Assembly (NCBI GenBank): GCA_029884515.1 | Contig: JAOUHR010000050.1 | Coordinates: 1-9,081, forward strand | Direction of reading: 5' to 3' | Length of the DNA stretch: 9,081 nucleotides | From: Gemmatimonadota bacterium | Lineage (GTDB): Bacteria; Gemmatimonadota; Gemmatimonadetes; Gemmatimonadales; Gemmatimonadaceae | In this document: one piece after another, positions 4,489 through 9,081 of the stretch | Numbering within the stretch: position 1 is the first letter of the stretch | Layout of the letters: every line of letters starts with the position of its first letter | The notes under the pieces: generated by a model | Seen by the model: the letters and a program-made list of their open reading frames with translations, nothing else | What the model was told of the DNA's origin: nothing | The model's database searches: none | Translations under genes and position numbers: made by a program

Positions 4489-6168
4489 TTGGCACTGTTC
4501 CAACTCACGAAGGACGACCGATACCGTGCCGTGCTGGATCCGCGCCGACTCCTGCGCTGGATCTACCTCGGCCGCGTGAGCGTGGCGACGGTGAGCTTCG
4601 CCGTCGCGCTGCTCTCGACGCTCGTGACGGACCCCGCGCGGACGCTCGTGGCCACGGTCCCATTCGTGACCGCGATGGTGCTGACGGCGATCTCCTTCGT
4701 GCGGACGGAAGTTAACCGCAGCGAGCCGGGTCCGGGCTTCCTCTACGCGCAGTTCGTCCACGACCTCTTCCTCATCACCTCGGTGGTGTACCTCACCGGG
4801 GGCGCGGAATCGCAATTCTCCGCCCTCTACATCCTCGTGATGGCGGCGGCCGCGTTGCTCCTCCCGTTCGGGAGTTCGTTGCTGCTGGCGATGCTGGCCA
4901 GCGTGCTCTACGTCGGCGACGCCTTCCTGGTCAGCGAGGGCGCCTTCTCCATCTCGCTCCTCCTGCAACTCGGCGTGTTCACGCTGGTGGCGGTCGGGAC
5001 CGGCTACATCGCCGCGCGGCTGCAGGAGGCAGGGGAGGGTCGGGCGCGGCTGCAGGCCGAGCTCGCCCGCGTGCAGCTCCGCGCCGCGGACATCCTCGCG
5101 AACATCCGTGCCGGCATCATCACGGTGGATGGTGACGGGATGCTCCTCTACGCGAACCCGGGTGCGGAGTCGCTGCTGGGCATCACGCTGGACGGACAGA
5201 TCGGCACTCCCGTGCTCGACCGCATCCGCGACACCGCGCCGGGTGTCGCCAACGCCATCGCGGCCCACCTTGCGGAGGGACAGGTGACGAGCCGGCAGGA
5301 GGGCATCGTGATGCGCGACGGTCGGGCGGTTCCGATCGGCATCACGACCACGTCGGTGAGCGGGGACCTCAGTCAGGAGCGCAGTGCCACCACCGCGATC
5401 TTCCAGGACATCTCGGACCAGAAGCGGATTGACGCGCTGCACCTGCGGGCGCAGCGCCTCGAGGCGGTGGCCGAGCTCAGTGCCTCGCTGGCCCACGAGA
5501 TCAAGAACCCGCTCGCCAGCATCCAGAGTGCGGTGGAGCAGATGTCGGACCGGCCGGCCGCGACCGCCGACGAGCGCACGCTCGGCGCCCTCATCGTGCG
5601 CGAGTCGGAGCGCCTCTCGCGGCTGCTCTCGGAGTTCCTCGACTTCGCGCGCGTGCAGGTGGCGCGGCGTGACCGGGCGGACCTTCGCGTGATCGTGCAG
5701 GGCGCGGCGGACCTCGCCGCCACGCACCCGGACCGCGGCGGCGAGGTGCGGGTGACGCTCGAGCTGCCCGGGGAGCCGGCGCTCATCGAGGGCGACGAGG
5801 ACCTGCTGCACCGGGCGGTGTTCAACCTCATCCTCAACGCGCTGCAGGCCTCGCCCGACCGGAGCGAGGTGGTGGTGGCGCTGCGCCATGTGACGCGGGG
5901 GCACGTGCCGGATGGCCTGCCGTTCCGCGGTCCGGCGTTCGCGATCGAGATCCGCGACGCCGGCGCCGGCATCGCGCCCGAGGTGCAGGACCGCATCTTC
6001 GAGCCCTTCATCACCACCAAGGCCGGTGGCTCGGGGCTCGGGCTCGCCATCGTGCATCGCGCGATCGAGGCCCACGGCGGCGCCACGCTGGTGGACAGCG
6101 GCACCACCGGCACGCGCTTCACCGTGCTCCTCCCCGCCGCGCCCGTTCCCACCGGAGACCTCCCGTGA
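4489..6168 (+). CDS. Six-span PAS sensor histidine kinase, PilS/NtrB type
   Basis: The 559-residue protein has about six hydrophobic segments in its first 175 residues (near 27-47, 52-70, 86-103, 108-127, 129-147, 156-175) and no HAMP domain. A short coiled linker and a PAS domain (about 200-310) follow. The HisKA domain has the phosphoacceptor His336 in LAHEIKNPL. The ATPase domain has an N box (FNLILNALQ, 445-453), G1 (DAGAG, 490-494), F box (FEPF, 504-507) and G2 (GGSGLGLA, 513-520). This order and length match PilS-type kinases, which sense a membrane or periplasmic cue with the multi-span region and phosphorylate an NtrC-family partner. The partner gene follows with a 4-bp GTGA overlap. 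No pilin genes are visible, so I do not give it the pilS name. Confidence 0.92.
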   Translation: MALFQLTKDDRYRAVLDPRRLLRWIYLGRVSVATVSFAVALLSTLVTDPARTLVATVPFVTAMVLTAISFVRTEVNRSEPGPGFLYAQFVHDLFLITSVVYLTGGAESQFSALYILVMAAAALLLPFGSSLLLAMLASVLYVGDAFLVSEGAFSISLLLQLGVFTLVAVGTGYIAARLQEAGEGRARLQAELARVQLRAADILANIRAGIITVDGDGMLLYANPGAESLLGITLDGQIGTPVLDRIRDTAPGVANAIAAHLAEGQVTSRQEGIVMRDGRAVPIGITTTSVSGDLSQERSATTAIFQDISDQKRIDALHLRAQRLEAVAELSASLAHEIKNPLASIQSAVEQMSDRPAATADERTLGALIVRESERLSRLLSEFLDFARVQVARRDRADLRVIVQGAADLAATHPDRGGEVRVTLELPGEPALIEGDEDLLHRAVFNLILNALQASPDRSEVVVALRHVTRGHVPDGLPFRGPAFAIEIRDAGAGIAPEVQDRIFEPFITTKAGGSGLGLAIVHRAIEAHGGATLVDSGTTGTRFTVLLPAAPVPTGDLP

Positions 6169-7541
6169 CCGACCGCCCCAGCGCCCCCACCGTGCTCGTG
6201 GTGGATGACGAGTCCGGCATCCTGCAGACGCTCGAGATCCTCCTCCGGGCGGAGGGCTTCGCGCCGCACCTCGCACACGGTGGCAAGGCGGCGCTCGAGC
6301 AGATCCCGCTGCTCTCGCCGGACATCGTGCTGAGCGACGTCCGCATGCCGCAGGTGACGGGCGTGGAGGTGCTCGCCGCGGCGCGCGCGCACGACCCCGA
6401 CGTGCCGGTGATCCTCATGACCGCCCAGGCGACGCTGCAGACGGCGATGCAGGCGGTGAACGAGGGCGCCTTCTACTACATCCAGAAGCCGTTCCGGAAC
6501 GACGAGATGCTGGCGATCCTGCGCCGCGCGGCCGAGCACCGCCAGCTGCGGATCGAGAACACCACGCTCAAGAAGGAGATCCGCCGCCGCGAGCGCCGTG
6601 GCACCGGCGCGCCGATCGGGAACAACCGCGCCTGGCTCGAGGTGCTGAAGCTGGCGGAGGCCGTCGCGCCCACGGACTCCACGGTGCTGGTGACGGGCGA
6701 GTCGGGCACGGGCAAGGAAGTGGTCGCACGCTACATCCACGACCTCTCCGCCCGCGCCGACGCGGCCTTCCACTCCATCAACTGTGGCGCCCTCCCCGAG
6801 GGCCTGCTCGAGAGCGAGCTCTTCGGCCACGTGAAGGGGTCGTTCACCGGCGCGGTGCGGGACAAGGAGGGCCTCTTCACGGCGGCCGCCGGCGGTACCT
6901 TCTTCCTCGACGAGATCGGCGAGACCACGCCGGCGACGCAGGTGAAGCTCCTCCGCGTGCTGCAGCACCGCGAGGTCATCCCGGTGGGCGCGACGGACGC
7001 GCGGCCGATCGACACGCGCATCATCGCCGCCACCAACCGCGACCTGGAGGAGGAGATCAAGCGCGGCGGCTTCCGGCGCGACCTCTTCTATCGCCTCAAC
7101 GTCATCGCCGTACACCTGCCGCCACTCCGCGACCGCGCGGACGACGTGCTGCTCCTCGCGGAGAGCTTCCTGCAGCGCTCGGCGGAGCAGCGCGGCGAGG
7201 AGGTGAAGCGGCTCGACGAGGACGCGGCCGAGGCGCTGCAGGCGTACCAGTGGCCCGGCAACGTGCGCGAGCTCGAGAACGCGCTCGAGCGCGCGGTGAT
7301 CCTCTCCGCGGGAACGAGCATCGGCATCGGCGCCCTCCCCGAGCGCGTCACCGAACGGCGCGCGGAGCCGCTCGTCGCCGAGCGGAGCACGCCCAACCCC
7401 ACGCTCGACACCATCGAGCGCGCCTACATCCGGTGGGTGCTGCAGAGCGAGGCGGGGAACAAGACCCGCGCCGCGGAGGTGCTCGGCATCGACCCCTCCA
7501 CGCTGCACCGCAAGCTCGCGCGCTACGAGGGCGACGCGTGA
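6165..7541 (+). CDS. Sigma-54-dependent response regulator, PilR/NtrC family
   Basis: The 458-residue protein has three domains. The receiver (about 9-125) has the acidic pair D14/D15, phospho-acceptor Asp58 (LSDVRMP), Thr86 and Lys108. The AAA+ domain (about 148-385) has Walker A GESGTGK (178-184), the sigma-54 contact loop GSFTGA (225-230), Walker B GTFFLDE (244-250), ATNRDL (289-294), FRRDLFYRLNV and WPGNVREL. A Fis-type helix-turn-helix (about 432-454, NKTRAAEVLGIDPSTLHRKL) ends it. Phosphorylated by its cognate kinase, it should oligomerise and remodel sigma-54 polymerase at -24/-12 promoters. The GTG start overlaps the kinase stop and has GGAGA at 6154-6158. The contact loop has Ser where Ala is canonical. 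Its target genes are not identifiable here. Confidence 0.94.
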   Translation: MTDRPSAPTVLVVDDESGILQTLEILLRAEGFAPHLAHGGKAALEQIPLLSPDIVLSDVRMPQVTGVEVLAAARAHDPDVPVILMTAQATLQTAMQAVNEGAFYYIQKPFRNDEMLAILRRAAEHRQLRIENTTLKKEIRRRERRGTGAPIGNNRAWLEVLKLAEAVAPTDSTVLVTGESGTGKEVVARYIHDLSARADAAFHSINCGALPEGLLESELFGHVKGSFTGAVRDKEGLFTAAAGGTFFLDEIGETTPATQVKLLRVLQHREVIPVGATDARPIDTRIIAATNRDLEEEIKRGGFRRDLFYRLNVIAVHLPPLRDRADDVLLLAESFLQRSAEQRGEEVKRLDEDAAEALQAYQWPGNVRELENALERAVILSAGTSIGIGALPERVTERRAEPLVAERSTPNPTLDTIERAYIRWVLQSEAGNKTRAAEVLGIDPSTLHRKLARYEGDA

Positions 7542-9081
7542 CCGCAGCGGCCACCCCGCGCGACACCTCGCTCCTGCGCGCGCTCGAGCGGCGCGCCACC
7601 TGGGTGGCGGCGCTCGTGGCGCTCGTCGCCGCGCTGATGACGATGACCGCCGACCCGATCGGCGTGTTCAATGACGACGGCATCTACCTGCTCACCGCGA
7701 AGGCCCTGGCGATGGGGCAGGGGTACGTCTACCCGCAACTCCCCGGCCTGCCGCCGGCGATCCACTACCCGCCCGTCTGGCCGCTCATCCTCGCGGCGGT
7801 GTGGAAGGTCGCGCCCGCGTTCCCGGCGAACATCGCCTGGCTCAAGCTGATCAACCCGCTCGTGCTCGCGGGCGCGGCGGCGGCAGCGGTGGTGTTCGGC
7901 CGCCGCGCACTCGGCCTGCCGTGGTGGGTCGCGTTGGGCGGCGTTGTCGCCGCAACGCTCACCGTGCCCGTGCTGCTCCTCACCAACCTGCTCCTCTCCG
8001 AGCCGCTCTTCCTCGCACTGCTGCTGCCGACGCTCCTCATCACCGAGCGGCTGGTGAAGGAGGGCGGGATGCGCCTGGCGCTCGGCGCGGCGCTGCTCGT
8101 GGCGTTCCTCGTGCTCGTCCGCACCCTCGGCGGCGTGGTGCTCGTGGCGGGCGTGCTCCTGCTCGCGCGTGAGCGGCGCTGGCGCGAGCTCGCGCTGTTC
8201 GCCGGGGTGACGGTGCTCCTGCTGCTCCCCTGGCAGCTCTTCGTCTGGCGCGCGTCGGCGGGCTTCCCCGACGAACTCCGCGGGTCGTACGGGCCGTACC
8301 TCGAGTGGGTCGTCGACGGGTACCGCTCGGGCGGATGGCCCTTCCTCCGGCAGGTGGTCGCGAAGAACGTCTCCCAGACATGGACGATGCTCGGTGTCTT
8401 CTTCGGCCTGCTGGTGCCTGGTCCCCTGCGGCACGTGGCCGCAGGACTGGCGACGCTCTCGTTCGGCGCGGGTCTCGTGGCCATCGCGCGCCGCCAGCAC
8501 GCGCCCGTCACGGCGCTCGCGCTCGCGGGCTACCTGGTGATCGTGCTCGTCTGGCCCTTCTGGGTGGACCGGTTCCTCTGGGTGATGTGGCCGCTCGTGA
8601 TCCTCATCGCGCTCGCCGCCGCGCACGCGGGCGTGAACGCGTTCCGGGCGGCCGGGCGGCGGGGCGCCGCGCAGCTCGTGCTTGCGCTCACCGGCGTCCT
8701 CGCGCTCGGGCATGAGACGTACAACGCCCGTGGGCTCGCGAACGGATGGGAGCGGAGCGCCTCGCGCGACATGACCGGACCCGGGGTCCGGATCGTCTGG
8801 CAGGTGAACGCCGACCGGCGGCTCGACGGCAAGGTGATCGCCACCGAACTCGCGCCGATGGTCGCGCTCTACACCGGGCAGCAGGTGGTCCCCGTGGACA
8901 TCCTCACCACCCGCGAGCACCTCGTGGACAAGACCATCCCGGAGCACATGGACGAGCTGCTGCGCCTCGATCGCCGGTTCCGTCCGGCGGCCTACCTCGT
9001 CCTCTCCGGCGGGCCCTTCTACACCGCGCTCCTCAACACGCCGCTCGATTCCGGCCGCACGCTGCGGGACGTCTCCGAACC
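7538..9081 (+). CDS. Polytopic GT-C-type glycosyltransferase (GT39/ArnT-like), 3' truncated
   Basis: The frame is open from GTG 7538 to the window edge, 514 codons, and the stop lies beyond it. The protein is strongly hydrophobic with about ten membrane spans up to residue 390, then a soluble periplasmic-looking tail. GT-C hallmarks are the first-loop acidic pair NDDGIYLLTAKAL (Asp45, Asp46), HYPPVWPLILA (about 75-85), LLSEPLFLALL (about 151-161) and VRTLGG (193-198). Such enzymes transfer sugars from a polyprenyl-phosphate donor to lipid, glycan or protein acceptors on the outer face of the cytoplasmic membrane. Donor and acceptor cannot be told. The GTG overlaps the regulator stop by 4 bp, with a GAGGG ribosome binding site at 7527-7531, so it is probably co-translated with the two-component genes. 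Confidence 0.85.
   Translation, partial: MTAAATPRDTSLLRALERRATWVAALVALVAALMTMTADPIGVFNDDGIYLLTAKALAMGQGYVYPQLPGLPPAIHYPPVWPLILAAVWKVAPAFPANIAWLKLINPLVLAGAAAAAVVFGRRALGLPWWVALGGVVAATLTVPVLLLTNLLLSEPLFLALLLPTLLITERLVKEGGMRLALGAALLVAFLVLVRTLGGVVLVAGVLLLARERRWRELALFAGVTVLLLLPWQLFVWRASAGFPDELRGSYGPYLEWVVDGYRSGGWPFLRQVVAKNVSQTWTMLGVFFGLLVPGPLRHVAAGLATLSFGAGLVAIARRQHAPVTALALAGYLVIVLVWPFWVDRFLWVMWPLVILIALAAAHAGVNAFRAAGRRGAAQLVLALTGVLALGHETYNARGLANGWERSASRDMTGPGVRIVWQVNADRRLDGKVIATELAPMVALYTGQQVVPVDILTTREHLVDKTIPEHMDELLRLDRRFRPAAYLVLSGGPFYTALLNTPLDSGRTLRDVSE

Noticed and set aside
4488..4505. TTGGCACTGTTCCAAC resembling a sigma-54 -24/-12 promoter
   Set aside because: The TGGCAC half is good, but the -12 GC is missing at the required 10-nt distance from GG, and the site sits on the kinase start codon.
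4453..7508. Very long open reading frames (607 and 711 residues) on the minus strand opposite the kinase and regulator genes
   Set aside because: They are low-complexity, rich in Arg, His, Glu and Gly, and show no domain. They are the usual antisense shadows of GC-rich genes whose third codon positions are nearly all G or C. The plus-strand proteins are full-length members of known families.
7523..8947. 474-residue minus-strand open frame opposite the glycosyltransferase
   Set aside because: Arg/His/Glu-rich shadow translation without motifs. The plus-strand frame has clear GT-C motifs and membrane spans and is coupled to the upstream gene.
1..9081. Defence island, CRISPR array, prophage, toxin-antitoxin or insertion sequence
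   Set aside because: No recombinase, transposase, nuclease or helicase motifs, no regularly spaced repeats and no terminal inverted repeats were seen. The genes are housekeeping, envelope and signalling types with uniform codon use.

Overview
The window is a GC-rich, tightly packed bacterial chromosome segment. I see no mobile elements, CRISPR arrays, rRNA or tRNA genes. Composition, frequent GTG/TTG starts, GTGA-type stop/start overlaps and the mix of families (a soil-bacterium-type LolA-like periplasmic protein, a PilS/PilR-type two-component pair) suggest a Gemmatimonadota-like or Acidobacteriota-like organism. That placement is inference from recall, not a search.

Layout. Positions 1-144 are the 3' end of an unrecognised gene. 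Translation initiation factor IF-1 (infA, 203-424) follows and ends in two strong hairpins, the second a good intrinsic terminator. A 55-residue single-membrane-span protein lies on the minus strand at 564-731. It is divergent from a serine alpha/beta-hydrolase (832-1515). The hydrolase converges on an Hsp15-type S4 RNA-binding protein (1560-1970, minus). Next comes a run of plus-strand envelope genes: a small predicted lipoprotein (2001-2540), an exported LolA-like protein (2638-3447) and an exported Spy/LTxxQ-like protein with a His/Met-rich tail (3459-3950). ArfB, the stop-codon-independent ribosome rescue factor (3957-4409, minus), converges on this run with only 6 bp between the stop codons. 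A likely intrinsic terminator for the plus-strand run sits inside the arfB coding end.

From 4489 onward there is a plus-strand operon. It holds a six-span PAS histidine kinase (PilS type), a sigma-54-dependent response regulator (PilR/NtrC type) and a polytopic GT-C-type glycosyltransferase that runs off the window. Each junction is a 4-bp GTGA overlap, so the three are probably translationally coupled. The simplest reading is a membrane-sensing phosphorelay driving sigma-54 transcription, co-expressed with an envelope glycosylation enzyme. The target genes are not in this window.

Three genes concern translation (infA, the Hsp15 homologue, arfB). The last two both deal with stalled or aborted ribosomes, but they are not in one operon. 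I found no convincing wholly new system. The points most worth a second look are the kinase/regulator/glycosyltransferase coupling, the His/Met-rich Spy-like protein, the unannotated-size membrane peptide, and the terminator nested in arfB.
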